Assembly (NCBI GenBank): GCA_020635675.1
Contig: JACJZJ010000003.1
Coordinates: 124,001-188,000, forward strand
From: Flavobacteriales bacterium
Lineage (GTDB): Bacteria; Bacteroidota; Bacteroidia; Flavobacteriales_F; PHOS-HE28
Length of the DNA: 64,000 nt
Direction: 5' to 3'
The notes below the pieces were generated by a model, which was given only the letters and a program-made list of their open reading frames with translations, was not told the origin of the DNA and did not search any database. Made by a program: the position numbers and the translations under genes. Numbering within the stretch: the first letter of the stretch is position 1; each line of letters opens with the position of its first letter. This document shows, in pieces, positions 54,201 to 61,472 of this stretch.

Positions 54201-54661
54201 CGGCAGTTGGCGAAGTGCCAGTCCGTCGAACCATCCTGCACGCGGATCGTGGTGCCGAAGACCAGGGTCCCGGACCGCTCGATCGTCAGATGTTCGAACG
54301 TGATGTACGATGCTCCGTTGAGATGGATGACGAAGTTGTTGGAGCTGAGCGTGGAGGAGGGATGGCCCAGCGATACCAGCGTGCTGTCCAGGCTCTGGCC
54401 GCGGAAGGTGATGGTGTTGGTCGCGGAGGAACCCGTGATCGCAGGAATGCTGATGTACTCGACGTATGCGCCGTCGGTCACTTCGAAGACCACCGCTCCG
54501 CTGATCCCCTGCGCGATCAGATCCGTCACCGCCGCATTGAACGTGGTGTAGTCCCCTCCGCCTGCGCCATCGATCACATAGGTGCCGCTGAGCTGTGCGA
54601 CCGACCAGGAAGGGAAGGCGGCCAGAAGAAGGAGCGCCGGGAGGGTGTTGTGGGAGGGCAT
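48272..54661 (-). CDS. Giant T9SS-exported beta-helix protein with four long repeats, type A sorting domain
   Basis: A 2129-residue surface or secreted protein. The signal peptide ends SWSVAQ and is followed by four repeats of about 427-450 residues beginning LSGTYVIDG, LSGTYLIGG, LNGTYVIGG and LGGTYVIGP. Each contains GPVVFEVEDGxY, NTITFRGQSLDS and a central parallel beta-helix made of N/C/S-rich rungs, and each closes with DLHLQxGSPCxGxG...DxDGExR...DxGADE, the pattern of choice-of-anchor/pectate-lyase-like proteins. A fibronectin-like region (LPVELVRFAAERIDADRVRL) and a type A sorting domain (YTLYPNPAAQVV, VLLDLAGKPVRTF, GSYLVRVEPSG) end the chain. The start at 54661 gives the signal peptide. 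No catalytic residues recognised. Confidence 0.88.
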   Translation of the reverse strand: MPSHNTLPALLLLAAFPSWSVAQLSGTYVIDGAGGGDYTTFNAAVTDLIAQGISGAVVFEVTDGAYVEYISIPAITGSSATNTITFRGQSLDSTLVSLGHPSSTLSSNNFVIHLNGASYITFEHLTIERSGTLVFGTTIRVQDGSTDWHFANCRINASNSSGNSDVLYYYGSGTGIGSSSVDQCAIAYGGLRLQTAGAGSFGFQGNTMEVNGVFALDIQSLNGDATCTDNTIHCPNYFATAIELSTSNVAPVEIARNTIVCDAPGSYGIELDGVTATSTDPVQVLNNAIILKGFNNVNQGIRLSGTTSYVDVVHNSVSASGSSGTYYGLYVQATCTNVRVHNNALQAKTIAFIAAAASLTSADHNVFHSVAASTVSIDGTNYTDIATLFGNTGMNGNSVIADPLFTDPVADLHLTSLSPCLGAASTWPGLADDVDGEVRPQPAATSPDSGADEDAGACAPLSGTYLIGGSPGADHGTFTSAVNAMLSCGLSGPVVFEVEDGIYPEQFTLPAIPGNSATNTITFRGQSLDSSAVIIRWPAGNAANNYVVQMEGADHVTFEHLTMHRSNGNNSTWGAQVLHFNGFSSSDPSQNCTFSHVRFMANAIQNVNYWRGLVTETTSGLSEQNITFSFCRFQGGHEAFRWNSAAGQDDFLTITDCYTTQSYGAFAVLAMDDQFTISRNTFENLGSTSYTFAISLDYNTGGFLVEDNVVRTVNMYGIRLYANDLTSAAHGVIRNNMIALTATNASAAGIFMFGRAYFLDILNNSISLNGGAGINEGCTLGGSDITLINNVCRVTDAAAYPIYKNGTATWGAISHNALFNAGGGDLAWWNGAAADLNALQGLSGGFCPTVLVDPLFVNNTTDLHLQFGSPCQGMGTNIASVLNDQDGELRPNPVGSNYDMGADETAVCGPLNGTYVIGGTCAAQFASFTAAIDRMLTCGIDGPVVFEVEDGTYVEQITLPAITGNSNVNTITFRGQNLDSSLVVLTWPNGVATPTVRMSGADRVTFEHLTVQRNGVASSNAVCVDWESTLADATTRSEYTTFRNCRLYTNSTQFQSRLVSGMSENDENSVRFENTRFEGGYRGLEWSMDYSALTLEIIGCTFTGQTQRAIALINAGTGDPEVYIEGNTIDIATTSAIAVDIVHNSNLLQVIGNSIRAIGANATALQVQCAAGSPSWRVLRNNMITCWSSARGLALAGTVSDLGIYHNSISTQSGHSLYVTGTGSGNELIGNVLLSASAYPLFLAGSLTFAQAHHDALYTGGANLAYVNGLVYANIPCLQAATGQHASSTSVDPLFVDPLNDLHLQTGSPCTGQGTAVPGVFDDLDGDPRSLPSGSAPDLGADEINEDCTLLGGTYVIGPSVGADLPSFSAAVDRLMGCGIAGPVVFEVENGTYTEQIDLGPIKGANSVNTVTFRGQSLDSTAVVLQWASATVSTNDHVVRVSGADHLRFEHMTLRRTGALTYATVVRPSADCDAVEDLRIARCVLHNSSTGQFSAALVNRGPTGLGASLHLQQCALEGGSYAVYWNSPGTADPLSMIGCTRTGGTQGSRIEHVQGPVIITDNRLTGTSNSDVLLLSDCTGPITVTGNRIDGGSGTLPSAIYLADCAPVAPGRALVANNHVTYGGRYGIRLSGTQQRIDLLHNSIHVSASGAMGMIAAGTGTDVNILNNILSSALNYSVYNTMTGLVMDRNCLYRASTGVDVYWNGSPYLTISALFSGTGTNGNSLMVDPHYYDPLTDLHGYGMEMNAAASPQASVTTDIDGEPRDPATPDIGCDEFIPELWEEALNTCSAADIIISTGSGIDQWIYRDRKVVARFNDNGQNLGAVTMDVYVNSGTVRQSLVGQYYMDRNWHLSTQNTITGSVVLRLYHSGQEFLDYAAADPVVTIPSDAGVAHYVGLMEDCALLNNPAGNVWTPIYPALPTVEGEIQGTGGTSSYTATLDDDGEFYITTIGAPLPVELVRFAAERIDADRVRLDWSTATENDNAGFEVWRRIDDGTDFQRIGWVDGAGNSQQLLTYVLIDPNPTPEVSYYYLRQYDTDGAFDDSPLVAVNGIPRADTYTLYPNPAAQVVYVNGDLAQVSRIVLLDLAGKPVRTFAAAPAIVLADLPRGSYLVRVEPSGADPVHLRLVVD
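49330..54592 (-). repeat. Four tandem coding repeats of about 1.3 kb
   Basis: Repeat units begin at about 54592, 53281, 51931 and 50611 (minus strand) and the last ends near 49330. Unit lengths are about 437, 450, 440 and 427 codons. Protein sequences are well conserved at the start and end of each unit and diverged in the beta-helix middle. Confidence 0.75.
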
Positions 54662-54988
54662 GACGGAAGGCTGGGGCTGATGCAAGATCCCCTGCGTGCG
54701 CGCGGAGGTCCAGCCTTTCCAAGTGAACGGTGCCCATATCCGGGCGAACACCCCGGATCCATGAGGGAAGGTCCGGGACGTCGAATGCGCGAGGTCGCCT
54801 CTCAGAGCAGGTGCAAATGCCCCAGCAAGTCCTTCCTGTAGCTGTGCCCGATCGTTGCGTGGAAACGGCCCGACCGGAGGCGATCCTCCGTCATGGCGGT
54901 CTCCTGGTCGAGGTTCACCGCATGCGGAGGATGCCTACGGATCATCCCATGCTGTTCGCACAAGGATGCGCATGCTTCCAGGCATGTG
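54662..54988. other. 327-nt gap, mostly without genes
   Basis: Between the two beta-helix genes. A minus-strand frame from about 54945 to 54802 would give a 47-residue product (MIRRHPPHAVNLDQETAMTE to DLLGHLHLL) that looks partly protein-like, but I see no promoter and no family. Otherwise I see nothing definite here. Confidence 0.35.
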
Positions 54989-56833
54989 TCAACGGACCAC
55001 CTGGAACCGCGCAACGGATGCGTTTTGTCTGCCGATGCGCAGGAGATAGACACCGGGAGGTAGCCCGGAAACATCGAGCCTGCCGTCCTGGGTCGCGCCG
55101 GATAGCGCCATGCGTCCATCGGTCGTCAGGACCGCATAGGATGTTCCGTCAGCCACATCGCGGATGTGGACCACGTCCACGGCCGGGTTCGGGTACGTGT
55201 CGAGGCCTGGTGCGGCCAGGGTCTCCCCAAGCCCCGTGCTGATCTCCACCACCACGGTCACGTTCACGGGGTAACTGCATCCGTTCACATCCGTGACCTG
55301 GCAGCTGTAGTTGCCGGCCTGTGTGATGGTCGTGGTCGGAGCCGTCGATCCCGTATTCCAGTTGTAGCTGTTGAAGTTCGCGTTCAGCCCGAGATCATAG
55401 GGCAGCTCACTGCTGAGGATGGTCACGGTCGGCGCCTGTACGGCGTTGGTGCTCGCCGTGTATTCGTCAGCGCCCATGTCGCAGGCCGGGTTGCCGCGTG
55501 GGTCCCCGTCGATATCGATGTCCACCTCGCTCAGGTACATGCCGGCGTTGTCCATCGCGCAGTTGTTCATGTGCAGGTCAGGCTGGGCGGGGAATACCGG
55601 GTCGGTGTCAATGTCGTCCGTGCCCATCCCGGTCCCGTTCTGGTGATCGACAAGGGTGGGAAAGGTGGATGTACCCACCTGACTGAGGATCGCGCCGGTG
55701 GTGAACAGATCATTGTGGTCCTCGACGGCCACGTTGCCGGGTACTTCCACGAAATAGCTCGCACCCCCGGTGTTGTTGGCGAAGATGTTGTTGCGCACCA
55801 GGGCATCCTGTCCGTCGGGGAAGTTGCTGAGGTGGTAGAAGGCGTTGGATGTGCCCGCGTCGCCCTCGGCCACCAGCACGCTGTTGTGTGCCACGGTCGT
55901 TCCCCAGAGGTTGTACACCACGAGCCCCCAGCTGGCGGTGGGACTGGCGACATGGACCATGTTGTCGGCCACCAGATTGTCCATCGTGCTTTGCGTGTTG
56001 CTGAACTCGATACCGGTGACGTCACCCGTCGTGGATGCGTCGACCCGGTTCCGCAGCACCCTGCTCCCGTTGTCGAAATAGGCGGTACGGACGCCTACGT
56101 AATAGGGCACATCATGCGCCATGAACAGATTGTCGCGCACTTCACCCACCGCCGCATTGATGTCCACGCCGGTGCCGAATTGGTCGATGAATTCGTTCTC
56201 GGCGATGATCAACCCCTGCGACCGTGCACCTTGGAAGGCCCGGAACGAAAGCGCGATCGCCGTGCTTCCGTTGATGAAGGAGCATTCGCTGATCACCACG
56301 TCCTGCGGGTTGTTCGCCGCCGGCAGGACCGACTGGTCGCATTGCACCAGGTACCGCTGGAAGTAGCCCGAGCCGTTGGGGTTCGTGCTGCCTTCGAACG
56401 TGCACTGGGTGAACTGGAGGTCCTGGATCTCATTGAAGAAATGGATGGCCCGGCCATAGTCGAGGTCCAGAGGACGGAAGGTGATGGTGCTGAACACCAA
56501 CTGATCCGTTCCGTCGATCTGCACGATGAAGTTGTCGTTGGTGCCGGAGGCATCGTACTCGAAGATCACGGACCCGCTCGTGCCGGGCTCCTTCATGATG
56601 TTGATGATGCCGGGCGATCCCGGTATGCTGCCGAAGCTGTACTGTCCGGTGTAGGTACCCGGCCGGATATGCAGGTTCACCGTGCCGTTGGCGCCCTGGC
56701 CCATGAGCGCATTGAAGGCCGCGGCCGGCGTGGCGAAGTCGGGGCTGGAGCCCCCCACCGAGTAGGTGCCGGACAACTGGGCCTGCACGATGAAGGGCAT
56801 TGCGGAGAGCAGGAGGAACGGGAGGGTGCGCAT
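54989..56833 (-). CDS. T9SS-exported beta-helix protein, type A sorting domain
   Basis: A 614-residue relative of its giant neighbour, with one repeat unit instead of four. The signal peptide (LPFLLLSAMPFIVQAQ) precedes LSGTYSVGGSSPDFATPAAA and a beta-helix with right-handed rung patterns (EIQDLQFTQCTFEG, QDVVISECSFING, NSVLVAEGDAGTSNAFY), and the closing segment DIDTDPVFPAQPDLHMNN then MGADEYT. Next is an Ig/PKD-like repeat (LNANFNSYNWNTGSTAPTTT, GNYSCQVTDVNGCSYP), and the type A sorting domain (LDTYPNPAVDVVHI, GVYLLRIGRQ). Predicted surface protein of unknown activity. Confidence 0.85.
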   Translation of the reverse strand: MRTLPFLLLSAMPFIVQAQLSGTYSVGGSSPDFATPAAAFNALMGQGANGTVNLHIRPGTYTGQYSFGSIPGSPGIINIMKEPGTSGSVIFEYDASGTNDNFIVQIDGTDQLVFSTITFRPLDLDYGRAIHFFNEIQDLQFTQCTFEGSTNPNGSGYFQRYLVQCDQSVLPAANNPQDVVISECSFINGSTAIALSFRAFQGARSQGLIIAENEFIDQFGTGVDINAAVGEVRDNLFMAHDVPYYVGVRTAYFDNGSRVLRNRVDASTTGDVTGIEFSNTQSTMDNLVADNMVHVASPTASWGLVVYNLWGTTVAHNSVLVAEGDAGTSNAFYHLSNFPDGQDALVRNNIFANNTGGASYFVEVPGNVAVEDHNDLFTTGAILSQVGTSTFPTLVDHQNGTGMGTDDIDTDPVFPAQPDLHMNNCAMDNAGMYLSEVDIDIDGDPRGNPACDMGADEYTASTNAVQAPTVTILSSELPYDLGLNANFNSYNWNTGSTAPTTTITQAGNYSCQVTDVNGCSYPVNVTVVVEISTGLGETLAAPGLDTYPNPAVDVVHIRDVADGTSYAVLTTDGRMALSGATQDGRLDVSGLPPGVYLLRIGRQNASVARFQVVR

Positions 56834-56948
56834 GACCGTTGGACTTGGTACAGGGACCCAAGCTCCCGCGAATGGGTGCGGCCCCCAATGGAATGCGGGT
56901 GAACGTACCCGTATGATCCGTGAACGACCGTTCGGGAAGGGTGGAGGC

Positions 56949-57689
56949 TCAGAGCGTGCGCACGTGCTTCATCAGTTCCTCGCGAAAGGTCTTGCCTACC
57001 GGAATGCGCTGCCTGCCGATGTGCACATAGCCCTCCTCCAGGGCGGTGATGTGGCCCACGTTCACCAGATAGCTTCGGTGTACGCGCAGGAAGGGCGGAC
57101 CGGCCAGGCGGTCGGCCACGGCCTTCAGTGTGGCGCTCACCGTGAAGCGGTGTTCGGCCGTGAACAGCTTGGTGTAGTTGTCGTAGGCCTCGGCGTAGAG
57201 GATCTCGCTGAAGGGCACCTTCACCAGGCGGTTCTTCTCCTTCACGAACACGCTGTCGGCGATCACGAACTGGTCGCGTTCCTGTTCCACGGGCATCTCG
57301 GTGGCCTCCAGGTGCGTGGCATGGCGGGCCAGCGCCAGCTCGATCTGCGTACGCAGGTCGTTCTCGTCGAAGGGTTTCAATATGAAGCCCGCCGGGCGCA
57401 CCGCCTTCACGCGTTCCAGGGTGGCCTGGTCGCTGTGGCTGGTCACGAACACGAACGGGGTGCCCTGCTTGGCGTTCACCTTTTCCGCGAGTTGGATGCC
57501 ATCGGCACCATCGCCCAGGTTGATGTCCAGCAGCAGCAGGTCGGGCGATCCGGTGGCCAGCTCGGACATGGCGTCCAGTGCATTGTCGCAGGTGCCGACC
57601 ACCGCGTAGCCCAGCTCTTCCAGGTGCCCCCGGAGGTCCTCGGCGATCAGCGGCTCGTCCTCGACGATCAGGATGCGGATGCGCGACAT
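56949..57689 (-). CDS. LytTR-family response regulator
   Basis: A 246-residue two-component regulator. The receiver domain (residues 1-120) has D55 in LLLLDINLGD and K105 in FILKPFDEND. Residues about 145-246 are a LytTR DNA-binding domain (IADSVFVKEKNRLVKVPF, AYDNYTKLFTAEHRFTV, FLRVHRSYLVNVGHI). It lies 3 nt after the histidine kinase gene on the same strand, its evident partner. Confidence 0.92.
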   Translation of the reverse strand: MSRIRILIVEDEPLIAEDLRGHLEELGYAVVGTCDNALDAMSELATGSPDLLLLDINLGDGADGIQLAEKVNAKQGTPFVFVTSHSDQATLERVKAVRPAGFILKPFDENDLRTQIELALARHATHLEATEMPVEQERDQFVIADSVFVKEKNRLVKVPFSEILYAEAYDNYTKLFTAEHRFTVSATLKAVADRLAGPPFLRVHRSYLVNVGHITALEEGYVHIGRQRIPVGKTFREELMKHVRTL

Positions 57690-57692
57690 GGC

Positions 57693-59522
57693 TCAGCGTG
57701 CAAGTTTGTAACTGGCGACGCGCAGAACAACACGGGTGCCCGGAGGTCCTTCGATCGTCCATTCCGCCTTCAGTTTCCCACTGAAGGTGCGCACCATGTT
57801 CAGTCCGAACCCCGTGCCCTTCGCCGGTGCATCGGCCGCCGGCATGCCCACACCGTCATCGGCAACGGATAGCACCAATCCATCGTCCTGTTCCTTGAGT
57901 ACAACAGTGAGCGATCCAGGGCGCTCATCAGGCCAGGCGTATTTCAATGCGTTCGTGATGAGCTCGTTCAAGATCAATCCGAGCGGTACCGCGGTATCCA
58001 CATCAAGGGAAAGGTCCTGTACGTCGATGACGGCGCGGACATGGTCCTGCTTGCCGTAGCTCGCCACCAGGCCGTTCACCAGCCGCTCCACGTAGTTGCG
58101 CATGGGCACCCCGGTGAGATCACCGTCGCGGTAGAGGTCCTGGTGGATGAGCGCCATGCTCTTCACCCGCTGACGGCTGTCCTGTACGGCTTCGCGCGCC
58201 TTCTCATCGGTGATGCCGCGGCTCTGGATGCTGAGCAGACTGCTCACGACCTGCAGGTTGTTCTTCACGCGGTGATGGATCTCCTTCAGCAGCAGTTCCT
58301 TCTCCTTCAGTTGTCCTTCGATCACCCTGTTCTTCCTGGCCAGCTCAGCCTCACCCTTCCGCTTGATGCGGTATGCCCGAAAGGCGAATAGCCCGGCGAG
58401 CAAAGCCAACAGGGCCCCCGCACCCACGGCCCTGATCGTCAACGCGCGTTGTTCCAAGGCCGCACGGTTCTCCGCCAGCTCGGCGTCCTTTCGCTCGGTC
58501 TCATAACGCACCTGCATGTCCGCGATCTGGGCGCTGCGCTCCTCGTTGAGCAGGCTGTCACGTTGCAGCTTCATTCGTTTGTAGTGCACCAGTGCGGAAT
58601 CGGCCTGCTCCCAATGTTCATAGATGTCCGCCAGGAACTCCTCGCCATCGGCCAGTGCGGTGGCCGCGCCCACTTCGCGTGCGATGCGCATGCCTTGCCG
58701 GATGTGCAGGAGGGCGCTGTCGCGCTCTCCGTGAAGTCCCTCCAGATGCCCCAGGGCGTTCAGGATGTTCGCACGGTAGGACTCATCCTCCCCCAAGGGA
58801 TGCTGGTCCCGCGCCTCCTTCATCCGGGCCAGTCCCCCTTCGAGATCGCCCAGGATGTACAACGCGTTGCCCAGGTTCATCCGTACCTGCGCGGCGAAGG
58901 CGTCCTGCCCCCTGCCGGAGAGGATGCGTATGGCATCTTCATAGTGGTACACGGCGCTGTCATAGCGGCCCTCGTCGTAGTAGATGTTCGCCATGTTGTT
59001 GCTCACATTGGCCATCCAGACCGTGTCGCCCACCTGGCGGAACCCCTTGAGCGCCTGCATGAATTCGGTCATGGCGTCCGCCTGACGCTGCTCGTCCTTG
59101 TAAATGGAAGCCACGTTGTTATGCGCCATCGCGGTGTACCAGGGGTCGTCACCTTGTTCGAACGACCGCAGGGCGAGCAGGTATTCGTTGAGCGCCTTGG
59201 CGGGTCGTGCCTGCACGGACCGGCACATGCCCGCATAGTTGTGCGCCTTGCCGATCTCCACGGGGTCGCCGCTGCGCTCCGCGATCTCCAGGTAGGTCGC
59301 ACAGATCGCCAGGGCCGTGTCCGGGCGATTGAAGACCGTCAACCGCAGCATGTTGGTGAGTACGGGCAGCCGGGATGTGTCGTTGGGCAGCCCCTCCACT
59401 ACCTGCCGCAGACTGTCCAACGGGGATCCGGCGAACAGCGGGCGAGCAGCGAGCAGGAGCAGCAGGAGGATGGGCCGTATGATGGGGGAGGACCGGCTAT
59501 GGCCATCGACGGGAGAAGGCAT
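57693..59522 (-). CDS. TPR-containing sensor histidine kinase (HisKA_2 type)
   Basis: A 609-residue membrane kinase. A signal peptide or TM near residues 12-30 is followed by TPR repeats (about residues 40-330: KALNEYLLALRSFEQGD, ADAMTEFMQALKGFRQVGD, DSAVYHYEDAIRIL), a coiled-coil, a membrane helix (about residues 352-375) and the kinase core. The phospho-acceptor histidine is in LKEIHHRVKNNLQVVSSLL near residue 408; the N box is LNELITNALKYAW, then DDGVGMP and GTGFGLNMV (G boxes). The periplasmic TPR region suggests sensing of a protein or peptide ligand. Signals to the LytTR regulator encoded directly downstream. Confidence 0.9.
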   Translation of the reverse strand: MPSPVDGHSRSSPIIRPILLLLLLAARPLFAGSPLDSLRQVVEGLPNDTSRLPVLTNMLRLTVFNRPDTALAICATYLEIAERSGDPVEIGKAHNYAGMCRSVQARPAKALNEYLLALRSFEQGDDPWYTAMAHNNVASIYKDEQRQADAMTEFMQALKGFRQVGDTVWMANVSNNMANIYYDEGRYDSAVYHYEDAIRILSGRGQDAFAAQVRMNLGNALYILGDLEGGLARMKEARDQHPLGEDESYRANILNALGHLEGLHGERDSALLHIRQGMRIAREVGAATALADGEEFLADIYEHWEQADSALVHYKRMKLQRDSLLNEERSAQIADMQVRYETERKDAELAENRAALEQRALTIRAVGAGALLALLAGLFAFRAYRIKRKGEAELARKNRVIEGQLKEKELLLKEIHHRVKNNLQVVSSLLSIQSRGITDEKAREAVQDSRQRVKSMALIHQDLYRDGDLTGVPMRNYVERLVNGLVASYGKQDHVRAVIDVQDLSLDVDTAVPLGLILNELITNALKYAWPDERPGSLTVVLKEQDDGLVLSVADDGVGMPAADAPAKGTGFGLNMVRTFSGKLKAEWTIEGPPGTRVVLRVASYKLAR

Positions 59523-59584
59523 GGTGAACAATTTAGAAGGTCCCGTCGGATCAATGACAGGCACGGACGACCTTCGCGCCGCGG

Positions 59585-60976
59585 ATGCGGATACGACGGA
59601 TCATCGACCTGATGCGCGAAAGCCTCGCGAGCGCGGACCGCGACTACACCTCCATGGGCGTGCGTCGGGCCATCCTGCTGTTGAGCGTCCCCATGGTGCT
59701 GGAGCTGAGCATGGAGAGCCTGTTCGCGCTGGTCGACGCCTTCTTCGTGGGGCGGATCGGCACAAGTGCGGTGGCGGCCGTGGGCCTCACCGAAAGCGTG
59801 ATGGTGGTGGTGTACAGCATCGCCTGGGGCCTGAGCATGGGCGTGACGGCCCTGGTGTCGCGTCGGGTGGGCGAGAAGGACGCGGAAGGAGCATCGCGAT
59901 CGGCGATGCAGGGGATCTGGGTGGGCCTGCTCGCGAGCCTGCTCCTGGGATCGCCGATGCTGTTCCAGGCCCGTCACATCCTCACACTGATGGGGGCTTC
60001 CGATGCGGTCCTGCAGCAGGGCGGCTCCTACGCGACGATCCTTTTTGGCGGCAACCTGGTGATCATGGGCCTGTTCGTCATCAACGCGATCTTCCGGGGG
60101 GCGGGCAATGCCGCCATGGCCATGCGTGCGCTGTTGGTCGCCAATGCGGTGAACATCGTGCTGGATCCCTTGCTGATCTTCGGCTGGGGGCCGTTCCCGG
60201 AGCTGGGTCTGACCGGCGCCGCCGTGGCCACCACCATCGGACGGGGGGTGGGGGTGGGTTATCAACTCCGGCATCTTTTCGGGCGAGGCATGGGCATTCA
60301 TATCCGGCGTGCCCACCTGCGCTGGGTGCCGCGTGTGGCGGGCGAACTCGTGCGGGTGAGCCTTGGTGGCATCGGCCAGTTCCTGATCGCCTCGGCCAGT
60401 TGGATGTTCCTCATGCGCATCGTGGCCCGCAGCGGCGACGGCGCACTCGCCGGTTACACGTTCGCCGTGCGTGTGATCATCTTCAGCATGCTGCCCAGCT
60501 GGGGCATGGCCAACGCCGCGGCCACGCTCGTGGGTCAGAACCTCGGCGCGCAGCGACCGGAACGGGCCGAGCGCAGCGCCTGGCTCTGTGGTCACTACAA
60601 CATGCGCTTCATGGTGGGTGTCGCGCTCCTGTTCTGGGCCTTTGCGCCGGACATCCTTGCCGTGTTCACGAAAGACCCCATCGTGGCCGGGCACGGCGTC
60701 ATGGCGCTACGGATCGTATGCCTGGGCTATTTCTTCTATGGTTACGGCATGGTGCTCTCCCAGGCGTTCAATGGCGCGGGCGACACGCTGACACCCACCT
60801 GGATGAACGTCATCTGTTTCTGGATGCTGGAGATCCCCCTGGCGTGGGTGCTGGCATCGCAGGCCGCCTGGGGACCCCGTGGCGTCTTCACCGCCATCGC
60901 CGTGAGCGAAAGCGCGCTAGCCGTATTGAGCGCGTGGCTTTTCCGCAAGGGGAAGTGGAAGTCGGTGAAGGTGTGA
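59585..60976 (+). CDS. MATE-family multidrug/efflux transporter
   Basis: A 463-residue membrane protein with twelve predicted helices, including a NorM/DinF-like N-terminal region (GVRRAILLLSVPMVLELSME, ALVDAFFVGRIGTSAVAAVG), where the acidic residue in MVLELSME is typical for cation coupling. The second half repeats the pattern (MLPSWGMANAAATLVGQNLG, YGMVLSQAFNGAGDTLTPTW). Function: antiport of organic cations or other substrates with Na+ or H+. The ATG at 59585 fits the family; 59612 is an alternative. GACCTTCG is found eight bases upstream. Confidence 0.9.
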   Translation: MRIRRIIDLMRESLASADRDYTSMGVRRAILLLSVPMVLELSMESLFALVDAFFVGRIGTSAVAAVGLTESVMVVVYSIAWGLSMGVTALVSRRVGEKDAEGASRSAMQGIWVGLLASLLLGSPMLFQARHILTLMGASDAVLQQGGSYATILFGGNLVIMGLFVINAIFRGAGNAAMAMRALLVANAVNIVLDPLLIFGWGPFPELGLTGAAVATTIGRGVGVGYQLRHLFGRGMGIHIRRAHLRWVPRVAGELVRVSLGGIGQFLIASASWMFLMRIVARSGDGALAGYTFAVRVIIFSMLPSWGMANAAATLVGQNLGAQRPERAERSAWLCGHYNMRFMVGVALLFWAFAPDILAVFTKDPIVAGHGVMALRIVCLGYFFYGYGMVLSQAFNGAGDTLTPTWMNVICFWMLEIPLAWVLASQAAWGPRGVFTAIAVSESALAVLSAWLFRKGKWKSVKV

Positions 60977-61019
60977 AGTGGGAGCGCTGAAGTGGGGTCG
61001 CGCGGACAACAGGATGGTC

Positions 61020-61437
61020 CAACCATTGCGTCCACTGCGGGCCGTGCGGATGCTCGCGCCGAGTATGGCTTGGATCCCGTTCCCTTCCTTGCGCATCCCG
61101 CGTGTTCTTGGATCATCGGAGATGCCGCTCTCGATCAACAGCTCCAGCCAGTAGCAGGTCTACTCCGCTTCGGATCGCGCGATGCCGATCTTGGCGAGCA
61201 CTCGCTCTTTGATCGGCCCCGCCGGCCTTCCCGGTAGTTGGCGCCAATGGATGTTCCAGAGCGCAATACCTGCTTTCCGAGCACCCGGGCGATGTCACTG
61301 CTCGGCAGACCCGATATGCGCTCGATCACGGCGAGGGCGGACCGCTTTGTTCGCAGGACCGGATCTTCAGGTCGTTCGGCCGTTCTCGTCCCTTCTGCGC
61401 TTTCTCCGTTCACCTCCATCCGGGATCGCTGCTCCAT
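61020..61437 (-). pseudogene. Degraded four-helix-bundle (23S IVP-type) protein gene
   Basis: The N-terminal half of the frame from 61437 reads RTKRSALAVIERISGLP, VLGKQVLRSGTSIGANYRE, the signature of four-helix-bundle proteins of the 23S rRNA intervening-sequence family. The continuation in another frame, VLAKIGIARSEAE then TCYWLELLIESGI, completes the family motif, but reaching it needs a frameshift near 61200, and a TAG stop at 61160-61162 interrupts it. With both lesions it is a pseudogene; 61020 is my estimate of the old C-terminus. No rRNA is near. Confidence 0.65.
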
Positions 61438-61472
61438 GCACCTTCACCCCATCATCGTTCCGCGCTCCGCGT

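Noticed and set aside
49330..54592. CRISPR-like or mobile repeats in the 48-54 kb region
   Set aside because: The repeats are 1.3-kb in-frame coding units with no spacers.
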